A DNA stretch of 64,000 bases from 9FT-COMBO-48-23 sp964400675 (lineage in GTDB: Bacteria; Chloroflexota; Dehalococcoidia; GIF9; UBA5629): positions 288,115 through 352,114 of the forward strand of contig CAYNVO010000001.1 of the NCBI GenBank assembly GCA_964400675.1, given 5' to 3'. The notes under the pieces are model-generated. The model had not been told where the DNA came from, searched no databases, and saw only the letters and a program-made list of their open reading frames with translations. Both the position numbers and the translations under genes were made by a program. Of this stretch, positions 16,889 through 25,747 are shown one piece after another. Position 1 is the first letter of the stretch, and every line of letters begins with the position of its first letter.

Positions 16889-18376
16889 TTGAGTTTTCCT
16901 TATCTATCAGCAATACTCTTTCTCCCGGTAGTCGGGATAATAGTTATTGCCTTATTACCTAAACCGCAACAAAGGACTATAAAGCTTATAGCCCTGATAT
17001 TCACACTGGCTTCGTTTGCCCTGTCAATTGCTGTCTTCTGTCTCTTTGACCGTTCTGCTGGCTTCATCGGGCAGATTCAATTTCAGGAGCAGCTCTCCTG
17101 GATTCCGGCAATCAATGCCTTCTACCATCTCGGCGTCGATGGCCTCAGCTTGCCTCTGGTTATATTGATGACGTTCCTCGGCGTATTGGCAGTGCTGGTG
17201 TCGTGGAATATACAGTTGAGGCCTAAGGAATATTTCATCTGGTTACTGCTTTTGGAGACGAGCATACTCGGGGTCTTTTGCTCACTGGACATGGTTCTGT
17301 TCTTCCTCTTCTGGGAACTGGAGCTTATCCCGATGTATTTCCTCATCTCTGTATGGGGTGGTGGCAGAAAAGAGTATTCAGCCATCAAATACGTCATATA
17401 CACACTGGTTGGCAGCGCTATGATGCTGGCTGGAATTTTGAGCATTTATTTCACCACTGGCAGCCTGAATATGATGGAGCTGGCAGGTCTGGATGCAGCC
17501 AGGCCGTTTATCCCGTTAGCGGCAATGTTCTTCTTGATGCTGGTTGGTTTTGCCATTAAGCTGCCGGTGTTTCCGTTGCATACATGGTTGCCCGATGCTC
17601 ATACTGATGCTCCCACAGCGGCGAGCGTGATTCTGGCCGGTGCCTTGCTTAAGATGGGCGGCTACGGGATGATTCGTCTTTGTGTCTCTATTTTTCCTGC
17701 TGTCGCCCTGCAGTATGCTCCGTTGCTGACGGCTTTAGCTGCTGTCAGTGTGCTCTATGGAGCGGCGGTGACTTTGAGACAGAAGGACTTGAAACGACTT
17801 ATCGCCTACAGTAGCGTTAGCCACATGGGGTATGTGCTTCTTGGTATCTTTGCTTTGACTCAGGTTAGCTTGACCGGTGCTGTTTTGCAGATGTTCAGCC
17901 ATGGCATTATCACCGGACTTCTCTTCGCCATGGTGGGACTGGTCTATGATAAAACTCACGATCGCAACCTGGACAATCTGGGTGGACTAGCCCGGCAGAT
18001 GCCGGTTATCGTGGTTGTTTTTAGTATCGCCGGTCTGGCGTCTTTAGGGCTGCCGGGTACAAGTGGCTTTGCTGCCGAGTTTATTACCTTTGTAGGTAGC
18101 TACTCCAGTACAGTCGTTGAAGGTATCCGCCTGTACACTCTCCTGGGTGTCTTCGGTATTGTCTTAACTGCGGGCTATATATTATGGATGCTACAGAGAG
18201 TTTTCTACGGTCCTCCACTGGAGAAATTCAATGACGTACCAGACGCAAACAATGTTGAGAAGGTGTGCATTTTCTCTTTTGTTGCTGCCATTATGCTTGT
18301 CGGTATCTACCCGGCTATTCTGACCAATGTCATCAAGCTGGGGGTTGAACCGGTAATGAGACTGCTAGGTTCGTGA
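16889..18376 (+). CDS. nuoM: Complex I subunit M, antiporter-like proton channel
   Basis: The 495-residue, 14-helix subunit has the conserved FFLFWELELIPMYFLI (essential Glu), HTWLPDAHTDAPTAASVILA and KDLKRLIAYSSVSHMGYV motifs. The start is TTG 16889, 11 bases after nuoL, with GGTAGAGAG before it. Confidence 0.95.
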   Translation: MSFPYLSAILFLPVVGIIVIALLPKPQQRTIKLIALIFTLASFALSIAVFCLFDRSAGFIGQIQFQEQLSWIPAINAFYHLGVDGLSLPLVILMTFLGVLAVLVSWNIQLRPKEYFIWLLLLETSILGVFCSLDMVLFFLFWELELIPMYFLISVWGGGRKEYSAIKYVIYTLVGSAMMLAGILSIYFTTGSLNMMELAGLDAARPFIPLAAMFFLMLVGFAIKLPVFPLHTWLPDAHTDAPTAASVILAGALLKMGGYGMIRLCVSIFPAVALQYAPLLTALAAVSVLYGAAVTLRQKDLKRLIAYSSVSHMGYVLLGIFALTQVSLTGAVLQMFSHGIITGLLFAMVGLVYDKTHDRNLDNLGGLARQMPVIVVVFSIAGLASLGLPGTSGFAAEFITFVGSYSSTVVEGIRLYTLLGVFGIVLTAGYILWMLQRVFYGPPLEKFNDVPDANNVEKVCIFSFVAAIMLVGIYPAILTNVIKLGVEPVMRLLGS

Positions 18377-18394
18377 TGGGGATGGTTTAATTAG

Positions 18395-19867
18395 ATGATG
18401 ATTAGTGAACTTCGTTTTTTGGCACCGGAACTCAGTCTGCTGGGTTTCGCCCTCGTGGTAATTCTGGCTGATTTATTCGTCAAGCAGAAGAAAGCCCTGG
18501 CTGGTCTTAGCATTGCTGGCATTGTGGTGTCTGCTGGTTTCACCGTAGCTATGTGGGGCACTCCAGCCACTGACATTTTCTACCGAATGCTGGCGGTGGA
18601 CAACTTTGCTATTTTCTTCAAGCTATTGCTCCTGGTAGCTGCCGGTCTCATCATACTGGCATCTCAGGACTATGTGAGCAAATTCAAGAGATTTCAGGGT
18701 GAGTACTATGCGCTGGTGCTCATCTCGGCTTTAGGCATGATGCTGCTGGTGGCAGCAGCCGACCTGATTGCCATCTACGTGGCTCTGGAATTGAGCGGCA
18801 TCTCTCTATATGTACTGGCCACCTTTTTGAAGGATAAGAAATCGACTGAGGCCGGGCTGAAATACCTGCTTCTGGGTGCTGTTGCCTCGGCAGTGCTTCT
18901 TTATGGCATGGCTTTGATTTTCGGCTTTACCGGCAGGACTTGCCTGATGTGTATCGCCGAGTATGTGCAGGGGATGCCGGGCGTCGGGCTTCTGAACAAC
19001 CCGGCGTTGCTTATGGGCATGGTTCTTCTGGCTGCCGGCTTCGGTTTCAAGATTGCCTGTTTCCCCTTCCAGATGTGGGTGCCCGATGTTTATGAAGGTG
19101 CGCCAACGCCTATTACCGCCTATCTATCTGTAGCCAGCAAGGCGGCAGGCTTTGCCGTTGTACTTCGTGTTTTCCTTGTTGCTCTTGGCTCTCCTGAATG
19201 GATTAGCCTTAACTGGGGCATTTTGTTTGCCGTTTTGAGTGCCATCACCATGACTGTGGGCAATGTGGTGGCTATTCTACAAAGCAATATTAAGCGTATG
19301 CTCGGTTATTCCAGCATTGCTCAAGCTGGCTACCTAATGGTGGGACTGGCGACAGTGGGTATGGCGGCAGGGAATAGTGCTGTGGGGCAAAGCGGGCTGC
19401 TTTTCTTCCTTATGAGCTATGCGGTCACTAATCTGGGAGCTTTTATAGCCATCATAGCTATCTCTAACAAGATTAATAGTGATGAAATCAATGACTATGC
19501 CGGCATGGGCAAGCGAGCACCGTTTATTGCTCTAGCTCTAACTTTCTGTTTGATTTCCTTAATTGGTCTGCCGCCTACCGCGGGTCTCATTGCCAAGATT
19601 TATATTTTCAGTGGAGCGGTGCAATATGGCTTGCTGTGGCTTGTTATCGTAGCTGTAATAAATAGTTGCATCTCAGCTTTCTACTATCTGAGGGTGGTCA
19701 AGGTAATGTGGACGGGTGATCCGGCGTCAAAGGTTAAAGAAGTGCCTTCATCGTGGGCATTGCGCGTTGCCTTAGCTCTCTGCTGCCTCTTTGTCCTGCT
19801 TCTGGGTGTTGTACCGGGTGGTTTTGTCGGTATCGCCGAAGCTGCTGTTCGGATTTTAGGTTCGTAA
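18395..19867 (+). CDS. nuoN: Complex I subunit N, antiporter-like proton channel
   Basis: The 490-residue, 14-helix subunit is the last of the operon. Diagnostic segments are YVALELSGISLYVLATF, FQMWVPDVYEGAPTPITAYL and NIKRMLGYSSIAQAGYLMVG. ATG 18395 or 18398 are possible starts. No clear rho-independent terminator is visible in the 106 bases before nadK, which has its own promoter. Confidence 0.95.
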   Translation: MMISELRFLAPELSLLGFALVVILADLFVKQKKALAGLSIAGIVVSAGFTVAMWGTPATDIFYRMLAVDNFAIFFKLLLLVAAGLIILASQDYVSKFKRFQGEYYALVLISALGMMLLVAAADLIAIYVALELSGISLYVLATFLKDKKSTEAGLKYLLLGAVASAVLLYGMALIFGFTGRTCLMCIAEYVQGMPGVGLLNNPALLMGMVLLAAGFGFKIACFPFQMWVPDVYEGAPTPITAYLSVASKAAGFAVVLRVFLVALGSPEWISLNWGILFAVLSAITMTVGNVVAILQSNIKRMLGYSSIAQAGYLMVGLATVGMAAGNSAVGQSGLLFFLMSYAVTNLGAFIAIIAISNKINSDEINDYAGMGKRAPFIALALTFCLISLIGLPPTAGLIAKIYIFSGAVQYGLLWLVIVAVINSCISAFYYLRVVKVMWTGDPASKVKEVPSSWALRVALALCCLFVLLLGVVPGGFVGIAEAAVRILGS

Positions 19868-19934
19868 TCTACCATCTTCATTCCTTCGGAACGTACAGAT
19901 GTCCCTTTGATAGCTTTTAATTGTGCAGACTTTC

Positions 19935-19964
19935 TTGACACCCTTTAGCTGGCGGTGATAGACT
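19935..19964 (+). promoter_or_regulatory. Sigma-70 promoter for nadK (leaderless type)
   Basis: A perfect TTGACA (19935-19940) and TAGACT (19959-19964) are 18 bp apart, with TG one base before the -10 box. The GTG start of nadK begins 9 bases after the -10 box, so transcription would begin almost at the start codon. Confidence 0.75.
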
Positions 19965-19973
19965 CCTGTTGCT

Positions 19974-20795
19974 GTGAAACGGGTTGGCATTTTATATCAT
20001 CCCAAGATTGAGAAGGCCGAGGTTTTCAGCCGGGAGCTGGAGAGGTTTCTGAAAGCTCGAGGCGTTTCTTTCTGGACTTGCTCGGCATGGGAGGAGGAAA
20101 AGGTAAAACCGCAGATAGCCGGGTCGGAATTAATCTTGAGTATCGGCGGTGATGGCACCATACTGAGAGCGGTACGAGCCGTTATCCCGCAGGCGGTGCC
20201 GATTGTAGGCATAAACCTGGGTAACCTGGGATTTATGACTGAACTTAAAGCTGATGAGGCTCTTGATAAACTGCCTCGGCTGCTGGGTGGCGAGGGCTGG
20301 GTTGAAGAGAGAGCCATGCTGGAAGCTGGTCTGCCATCTCAGAGCAAGGTTTTTAATGCCATAAACGATGTTTTTGTGGGACGAAGGAGCCTGGCACGAC
20401 TGGTTCGGATTGAGACCAGGGTAAATGGCGAGATTTTAGCAACCCATCGGGCTGATGGCGTTATAGTGGCTACGGCAACAGGCAGCACCGGTTACTCGTT
20501 GGCGGCCGGTGGGCCTATTCTTTGCCCGCAGGCTAAGGAAATCATATTCAAACCTGTTTGTCCCCATCTGGCTCTGGATAGGGCTGTGGTTCTGTCGTCG
20601 GACGCCGAAATCAAGTTGAAGGTTACTACAACTCATGAAGCTATGCTCAGCATCGATGGACAGATAGAATTGCCGCTGAGCAGTGGAGATGAGGTAAAGA
20701 TAAAGTGTAGCCCTCATGTGGCGCGGTTCTTGAGAATTCGCCCCAGGGCTTATTTTTATGGCTATCTGGAGTCTAGACTTAAGGGGAAGATATGA
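19974..20795 (+). CDS. nadK: NAD kinase
   Basis: The 273-residue enzyme phosphorylates NAD to NADP. It has the GGDGT motif in ILSIGGDGTILRAVR, GINLGNLGFMTEL, and the second conserved block RADGVIVATATGSTGYSLAAGGP. Its GTG start has no ribosome binding site and lies 9 bases after a strong -10 box, which suggests a leaderless mRNA. The downstream GNAT gene overlaps by 4 bases (ATGA). Confidence 0.96.
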   Translation: MKRVGILYHPKIEKAEVFSRELERFLKARGVSFWTCSAWEEEKVKPQIAGSELILSIGGDGTILRAVRAVIPQAVPIVGINLGNLGFMTELKADEALDKLPRLLGGEGWVEERAMLEAGLPSQSKVFNAINDVFVGRRSLARLVRIETRVNGEILATHRADGVIVATATGSTGYSLAAGGPILCPQAKEIIFKPVCPHLALDRAVVLSSDAEIKLKVTTTHEAMLSIDGQIELPLSSGDEVKIKCSPHVARFLRIRPRAYFYGYLESRLKGKI

Positions 20796-21256
20796 AAAAA
20801 GTAGAGAAGGCTAAAATACATGATGCCCAGCGGATACACGAACTGGTCAACAGATTTGCCGACAAAGGTGAGATGCTGCCCCGGGCATTAAGCGAGATAT
20901 ATGAGAACCTGCGTGACTTTTTCGTCGTCAGGGATAGCAATGGTCAGGTTATAGGCTGCGTTGCCCTTCATATTAACTGGGCTGATTTAGCTGAGATTAA
21001 GTCTCTCGCAGTGAGCGGAGATAAGCAGGCTCGAGGCTTGGGCTCAGTGCTTGTTAAAGCCTGCCTTGATGAAGCCAGAGAGCTGGGAATCCCTACAATC
21101 TTTTGCCTGAGCTACAAGCCGGCTTTTTTTGAGAAGTATAACTTTTGTCAGGTTGACAAGATGGAATTGCCGCGAAAAATATGGTCGGAGTGCTATCGAT
21201 GCCCCAAGTTTCCTGATTGCGATGAGGTGGCTCTGGTCTATCGATTTGAGAGGTGA
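20792..21256 (+). CDS. GNAT N-acetyltransferase, possible short N-acetylglutamate synthase (ArgA-like)
   Basis: The 154-residue protein is a single GNAT domain. Acetyl-CoA binding residues are in VSGDKQARGLGSVLV (R/Q-x-x-G-x-G/A type). The C-terminal part LPRKIWSECYRCPKFPDC contains a cysteine trio that is typical of short stand-alone amino-acid N-acetyltransferases of the arginine pathway. Assignment to N-acetylglutamate synthase is inferred from that tail and not certain. ATG 20792 overlaps the nadK stop. A NUDIX gene follows directly. Confidence 0.8.
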   Translation: MKKVEKAKIHDAQRIHELVNRFADKGEMLPRALSEIYENLRDFFVVRDSNGQVIGCVALHINWADLAEIKSLAVSGDKQARGLGSVLVKACLDEARELGIPTIFCLSYKPAFFEKYNFCQVDKMELPRKIWSECYRCPKFPDCDEVALVYRFER

Positions 21257-21264
21257 GAATTGAG

Positions 21265-21798
21265 ATGGAGAAGATTTTATCAAGCAAGCGGGTTTATGAA
21301 GGCCAGGTGGTTAAGCTGAAGGTTGACACGGTACGAAAGGGCAGCGGCAAAATTACCACCAGGGAGATTGTTGAGCGTAGTGATTGTGTGGCGGTGGTGG
21401 TTCTGGATTCTAAGGATAAGGCTATCCTGGTTCGCCAACATCGCAGCGCTGTAGGCAAGACGCTACTGGAGATTCCGGCAGGCGGCATTGACCCGGGTGA
21501 GCAGCCCATCAACTGCGTCCGCCGGGAGTTACAGGAAGAGATTGGTTATTTGCCCAATAAGATAGATAAGCTCGGCGGTTTCTATGCAGCTCCCGGCTAT
21601 TGCACTGAATATTTGCATCTGTATCTGGCTACATATCTTGTACCCAGCCAGCTTGAGGCTGAGGACACCGAAGACATAGAGGTGGTGCGGGTGCCTTTGT
21701 CCAAGGTGCCTGAACTAATTGCCTCCGGGGAAATCTGTGATGCCAAGAGTATCGCCGGGTTGCTCAGAGTTATCTCGCTGGGGCTTAAGGGCAGTTGA
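21265..21798 (+). CDS. NUDIX hydrolase, ADP-ribose pyrophosphatase-like
   Basis: The Nudix box is complete: G-x5-E-x7-REL-x-EE-x-G in GGIDPGEQPINCVRREL followed by QEEIGY. Family members with VRQHR before and the ...EIPAGGIDPGE sequence are ADP-ribose or nucleotide-sugar pyrophosphatases. 177 residues from ATG 21265, chosen because GAGGTGAG lies 7 bases upstream; a GTG at 21253 overlaps the preceding gene. It ends only 9 bases from the convergent fumarase gene. With nadK next door a role in NAD(P) or ADP-ribose turnover is plausible. Confidence 0.9.
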   Translation: MEKILSSKRVYEGQVVKLKVDTVRKGSGKITTREIVERSDCVAVVVLDSKDKAILVRQHRSAVGKTLLEIPAGGIDPGEQPINCVRRELQEEIGYLPNKIDKLGGFYAAPGYCTEYLHLYLATYLVPSQLEAEDTEDIEVVRVPLSKVPELIASGEICDAKSIAGLLRVISLGLKGS

Positions 21799-21807
21799 CC
21801 GCTGAAG

Positions 21808-22365
21808 TTATGCCTTGATTTGATACTTGGCTTTGCCCTGTTCGTATAAATCGGCGCCGTGAATGTCGTTGATAACGGTGGCGGGGAAGCTCTCTACTTC
21901 TAGACGGCGTATTGCCTCTGCGCCTAAATCTTCGTAAGCTATTACCTCTGCCTTCTTGATGCTCTTAGAGATAAGGGCTCCGGCACCGCCTATGGCAGCG
22001 AAATATACCGCCTTGTATTTCTGTATGGCATCTTTTACTGCCTGTGACCTGTTGCCTTTGCCAATCATTCCTTTAAGACCGGCTGCCATGAGGCGGGGGG
22101 CGTAGCTGTCCATTCTTCCGCTGGTTGTCGGTCCGGCTGAGCCGATAACCTGTCCCGGCTTGGCTGGAGATGGTCCCATGTAGTAGACGGTTTGGTTTGT
22201 CAGGTCAAAGGGCAGCTTTTCGCTCTTGTCCAAAGCTTCAACAAGTCGTTTGTGGGCGGCATCTCGAGCCGTGTAGATTATGCCGGTAATTAGAACCTGG
22301 TCACCGGCTTTTAGTTTCTTTATGGTCTCCTCGTCAAGCGGGGACTTGATATTTAAAGTTTTCAT
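21808..22365 (-). CDS. Class I fumarate hydratase, beta subunit
   Basis: The 185-residue protein matches the C-terminal half of iron-sulfur fumarases. The conserved segments are GPTTSGRMDSYAP, GKGNRSQAV and the last-third motif YEDLGAEAIRRLEVESFP. It hydrates fumarate to malate with the alpha subunit encoded at 25744. The gene is the last of the minus-strand block, separated from the alpha subunit by sdhA, two anchors and sdhB, which is an unusual arrangement. It is 20 bases from sdhB. Confidence 0.93.
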   Translation of the reverse strand: MKTLNIKSPLDEETIKKLKAGDQVLITGIIYTARDAAHKRLVEALDKSEKLPFDLTNQTVYYMGPSPAKPGQVIGSAGPTTSGRMDSYAPRLMAAGLKGMIGKGNRSQAVKDAIQKYKAVYFAAIGGAGALISKSIKKAEVIAYEDLGAEAIRRLEVESFPATVINDIHGADLYEQGKAKYQIKA

Positions 22366-22385
22366 GGCTATCCCTCCGAGGTGGC

Positions 22386-23216
22386 TTATTTACTTCCTTT
22401 CACGGTGAAGTCAGGGAAGGGGACTTTGGGTTTGGCCTCAGTATGAGGTGGGACTGTCGAAGCAGGTGGCTCCTTTTTGCCCAGTCCTACAGCCCGGGAT
22501 ACCATTCGTCTTTTGAGCAGTTGAATGGCTAGAGCCGGGTCTAATCCTTTGGGGCAGGTTTCGGAGCAGGCGCCGGCAAGGTGGCAATGCCATACGCCGT
22601 GGTCGGTGTCTACCACAGGGAATCTTTCCAGCTCGCCTTCATCGCGGTTATCGGCACAGTAGCGATAGCACTGAGCCAGAGCCTGTGGGCCGGTGAAAAG
22701 TTTGTCACTGGCTGACGTGGGACAGGCAGATATACATATGCCGCACTTTATACAGTAGGTGAACTGTAAGAAAGCCTCTAATGCTTGGGGCGACTGGGCG
22801 AATTCAGCAGTGGGGTTTCCCATTTCTTTGCCATCATGGCGTAAGATGTAGGGCTTTATTGATTTGTGGGTTTCGAAGAAGGGAGCGAGGTCAACCACCA
22901 GGTCTTTGATAACGGGCAGGTTAGGTAGCGGTTTGATGGTTAACCTGCTTGAGTTGAACTCTTCTATTTGCGTATGACAGGCGAGATTAGGGTAGTTGTT
23001 GATTAGCATACCACAGGAACCGCATATTGCCATGCGGCAGGAGGTACGAAAAGCCAGCGTGCTATCTAGATTCTCCTTTATATATATAAGCCCATCGAGC
23101 ACCGTCATGCCACGACTGGCCGGTACTACGAATTCCTGAAAATGAGGCTTGCAGCCGTTTTCAGGGTTATATCGCTGGACTTTGAACGTTATCTTTTCGT
23201 TTTTTTCTTTATCCAT
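22386..23216 (-). CDS. sdhB: Succinate dehydrogenase/fumarate reductase iron-sulfur subunit
   Basis: The 276-residue subunit carries a plant-type [2Fe-2S] set (FRTSCRMAICGSCGM with a later Cys in NLAC), and two bacterial-type ferredoxin motifs CIKCGICISACP and CHLAGACSETCPKGL that bind [4Fe-4S] and [3Fe-4S]. It passes electrons between the flavoprotein and the membrane anchors. A C-terminal tail rich in Pro and Lys extends about 25 residues beyond the usual end. It follows the second anchor gene by 8 bases. Confidence 0.95.
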   Translation of the reverse strand: MDKEKNEKITFKVQRYNPENGCKPHFQEFVVPASRGMTVLDGLIYIKENLDSTLAFRTSCRMAICGSCGMLINNYPNLACHTQIEEFNSSRLTIKPLPNLPVIKDLVVDLAPFFETHKSIKPYILRHDGKEMGNPTAEFAQSPQALEAFLQFTYCIKCGICISACPTSASDKLFTGPQALAQCYRYCADNRDEGELERFPVVDTDHGVWHCHLAGACSETCPKGLDPALAIQLLKRRMVSRAVGLGKKEPPASTVPPHTEAKPKVPFPDFTVKGSK

Positions 23217-23224
23217 TATGCCTC

Positions 23225-23590
23225 CTATGTGGATAACAGCGATATTGGCACATAGGCAGACCAGACGAAGGCTATGATGCCAAAAGCTACAATAGTCCGG
23301 GTAATGATGCGCTCGGTTCTGGCTGATGGTGTCGTCTCCAGTATGATGTTACGCAATCCGTTGAGGGCGTGGTACAGGACCACAGCAAGTAAAGCTATGT
23401 ACAGGCTTGCCCATATACCTTGATTAGACCGCTGTATCATTGATTCCCAGGAGGTTACCCTGGTGGCATCAACTCCAAAGAAACCGAGGATGGCGTCGAG
23501 GTGCATCAGTACCATGTGTATGCTTGCTAGCACTGCTATCAGCACGCCAGTAACCAGTTGTATGAACCAGAGATATGTATTGCGCATCAC
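23225..23590 (-). CDS. sdhD: Succinate dehydrogenase/fumarate reductase membrane anchor (SdhD position)
   Basis: The 121-residue protein has three transmembrane helices. Possible heme ligands are His in ASIHMVLMHLD, and the segment VVLYHALNGLRNIILE is nearly the same as in the upstream anchor. It overlaps sdhC by 4 bases (ATGA). Conserved HxxNGxR identifies the SdhC/SdhD cytochrome b superfamily. The D assignment is by position. Confidence 0.88.
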   Translation of the reverse strand: MMRNTYLWFIQLVTGVLIAVLASIHMVLMHLDAILGFFGVDATRVTSWESMIQRSNQGIWASLYIALLAVVLYHALNGLRNIILETTPSARTERIITRTIVAFGIIAFVWSAYVPISLLST

Positions 23591-24030
23591 CAGCCTCCTG
23601 CGACGAAGTCATAAAAGAACACCAGACACAGGATTAAAATTATGCCTATCATGGCCATTGTCCAGGGGCGCTTTTTGCGTAGTGAATCTCGATAAGGATA
23701 GATTGGCGGGGTTGGCTTTCCCATTAGAAAACCGAGTTCCTGCAAGATAAGACGCAGGCCATTTAAGGAATGGTAAACTAAGGCGATGACAACAATATAT
23801 TCGCCGATTTTAAACCACGGATTGTGAAGTATGCTCATCGTGGCTTCCCAGACATCCTGGCCCTGGATTCGGAAAACTGTTGTCATGGTAAAATGGAGCA
23901 GCAGGAAGAGCAAGATTCCCAGGCCGGTCACCCGGTGCAGTATGTACAGGTAACGTTCTAGCTTGTAGTTGCCTGCCCATATCCAGCCGCCAATGCCCAG
24001 ATGGTTTTGTCGTGGCTGTACTTGTCTCAT
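23587..24030 (-). CDS. sdhC: Succinate dehydrogenase cytochrome b subunit
   Basis: The 147-residue subunit has three helices. The first carries ILHRVTGLGILLFLLLH (HR..G and a second His), and the next VYHSLNGLRLIL is the SdhC signature. It anchors the dehydrogenase and binds quinone and heme. It lies 10 bases downstream of sdhA. Confidence 0.92.
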   Translation of the reverse strand: MRQVQPRQNHLGIGGWIWAGNYKLERYLYILHRVTGLGILLFLLLHFTMTTVFRIQGQDVWEATMSILHNPWFKIGEYIVVIALVYHSLNGLRLILQELGFLMGKPTPPIYPYRDSLRKKRPWTMAMIGIILILCLVFFYDFVAGGW

Positions 24031-24040
24031 AGTTAGCTCC

Positions 24041-25747
24041 CTAATATTTCCTTTCTACTGGCTGCCACATGGTTATGTTTACTGGGATATAATCGAGCCG
24101 TGGTCCTTCTGGTGTGTAGTGAGCCATGGTGTGTTTGAGCCAGTTATCATCGTCACGCTTGGGGAAATCTCGTCTAGAGTGAGCCCCTCTGGATTCAGTG
24201 CGGGCTAGAGCTCCGGCGATGATGATTTCAGCCAGGTCAAGCAGGTTGTCGGCTTCTAATGCGCTTAGCAGGTCAGTATTGTAAATGCGCCCGTGGTCGT
24301 TGACCTTCATCCCGGGTAGGAGCTGCTTTATTTCTTGTATCTTATCGAGGGCTGCTTTCAGGTCTGGACCGGTGCGGAAAACACCGACTTTGCTATCCAT
24401 GGTTCTCTGTAGTTCCCTGCGTAATGCATAGGCACTTTCTTTGCCCTGAGCGCTAAACCTGCTAAAAACTCTAGACTCTTCGTCTTTTAGCGTTACAGCC
24501 TTTGGAGGAGAAGGAATTGTTTTCTGTTTGGAGGCATACTTAGCAGCTTCATATCCGGTTATTTTCCCCCAGACCAGACACTCTGTGGTTGAGTTGGAAC
24601 CGAGGCGGTTAGCACCATGTAGCGATACGCAGGCAGCCTCACCGGCTGCCCAAATGCCTTCTATCGGTGTGGCACCGTTAATGTCGGTATGTATGCCGCC
24701 CATAAAATAATGAGCGGCAGGTCGAACTGGTATTGGTTTATATATGGGGTCGATGAAGTTGAACTTCATGGCGACCTCTCGAATCATCGGCAGCCGCTCG
24801 TTGATTTTTTCAGCGCCGAGATGGCGCAGGTCGATATGAACATAATCGAGGCCATCAGGTTCAGGGAATCCTCTGCCTTCCTCGATTTCAGTCATCTCGG
24901 AGCGGGAGACAATGTCTCGGGGAGCTACCTCCATCTTAGACGGAGCATATTTTTCCATAAATCTTTTGTCTTTGTTATTGAGCAAATAGCCACCCTCGCC
25001 TCGTGCTGCCTCTGTAATCAGTATGCCGGATGGCACCAGCCCGGTAGGATGAAACTGGACGAATTCCAGGTCTTTGATAGGCAATCCAGCCCGATAAGCC
25101 ATGGCTAGACCATCGCCGGTAGCGGTAAGAGAGTAAGTGGTGAAACCGAACATGCGGCAAGCCCCACCGGTGGCGATAATCAAAGCTTTGCCTTGAATCA
25201 AGAAGAACTCGCCGCTGGTTAGATTCCAGGCAGTTATACCGTAGAATGTGTTGTCTTTTGTCAGTATGGAACTGATGTAGCATTCATCGTACCTGCTTAC
25301 ATTGGCGTATTTCTGTAAGGTGTCGTACAGAGCCTGCATTTCGGCAAAGCCGGTCTTGTCGGCAGCAAATACCGCTCGGTCAAAGCTATGGCCGCCAAAC
25401 GGTCGTTGAGCAATGCGCCCGTCGGGACGCCGTGACCAGGGTATGCCCCAGTGCTCCAGTAGCAGTATTTCCTTAGGCGCCTCTTCAACGAAGCGCTTCG
25501 CCACATCCTGGTCGCAGAGGAAGTCAGCGCCTCTGATGGTGTCCCAGGAGTGGAGTTCGAAGCTGTCTCCTTCATCAGGCCGCATCACCGCTGCACTACC
25601 GCCCTCGGCACAGACTGAGTGGGAGCGCATCAACTGGACTTTGGAGACGATGGCAACATCGAGGTCTGGATTTCGGGCAGCTTCTATGGCGGCACGTAGT
25701 CCGGCAAGTCCCGAGCCCAGGACTATAATATCGTGTTTTTGGCTCAC
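24041..25747 (-). CDS. sdhA: Succinate dehydrogenase/fumarate reductase flavoprotein subunit
   Basis: The 568-residue flavoprotein has an N-terminal FAD-binding GSGLAGLRAAIEA, the covalent flavin histidine in PFGGHSFDRAVF, the active-site region HPTGLVPSG and the SNSTTECLVWGK C-terminal FAD block. It interconverts succinate and fumarate. The GTG start overlaps the fumarase alpha stop (GTGA). Direction of the reaction in the cell cannot be decided from the sequence. Confidence 0.96.
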   Translation of the reverse strand: MSQKHDIIVLGSGLAGLRAAIEAARNPDLDVAIVSKVQLMRSHSVCAEGGSAAVMRPDEGDSFELHSWDTIRGADFLCDQDVAKRFVEEAPKEILLLEHWGIPWSRRPDGRIAQRPFGGHSFDRAVFAADKTGFAEMQALYDTLQKYANVSRYDECYISSILTKDNTFYGITAWNLTSGEFFLIQGKALIIATGGACRMFGFTTYSLTATGDGLAMAYRAGLPIKDLEFVQFHPTGLVPSGILITEAARGEGGYLLNNKDKRFMEKYAPSKMEVAPRDIVSRSEMTEIEEGRGFPEPDGLDYVHIDLRHLGAEKINERLPMIREVAMKFNFIDPIYKPIPVRPAAHYFMGGIHTDINGATPIEGIWAAGEAACVSLHGANRLGSNSTTECLVWGKITGYEAAKYASKQKTIPSPPKAVTLKDEESRVFSRFSAQGKESAYALRRELQRTMDSKVGVFRTGPDLKAALDKIQEIKQLLPGMKVNDHGRIYNTDLLSALEADNLLDLAEIIIAGALARTESRGAHSRRDFPKRDDDNWLKHTMAHYTPEGPRLDYIPVNITMWQPVERKY

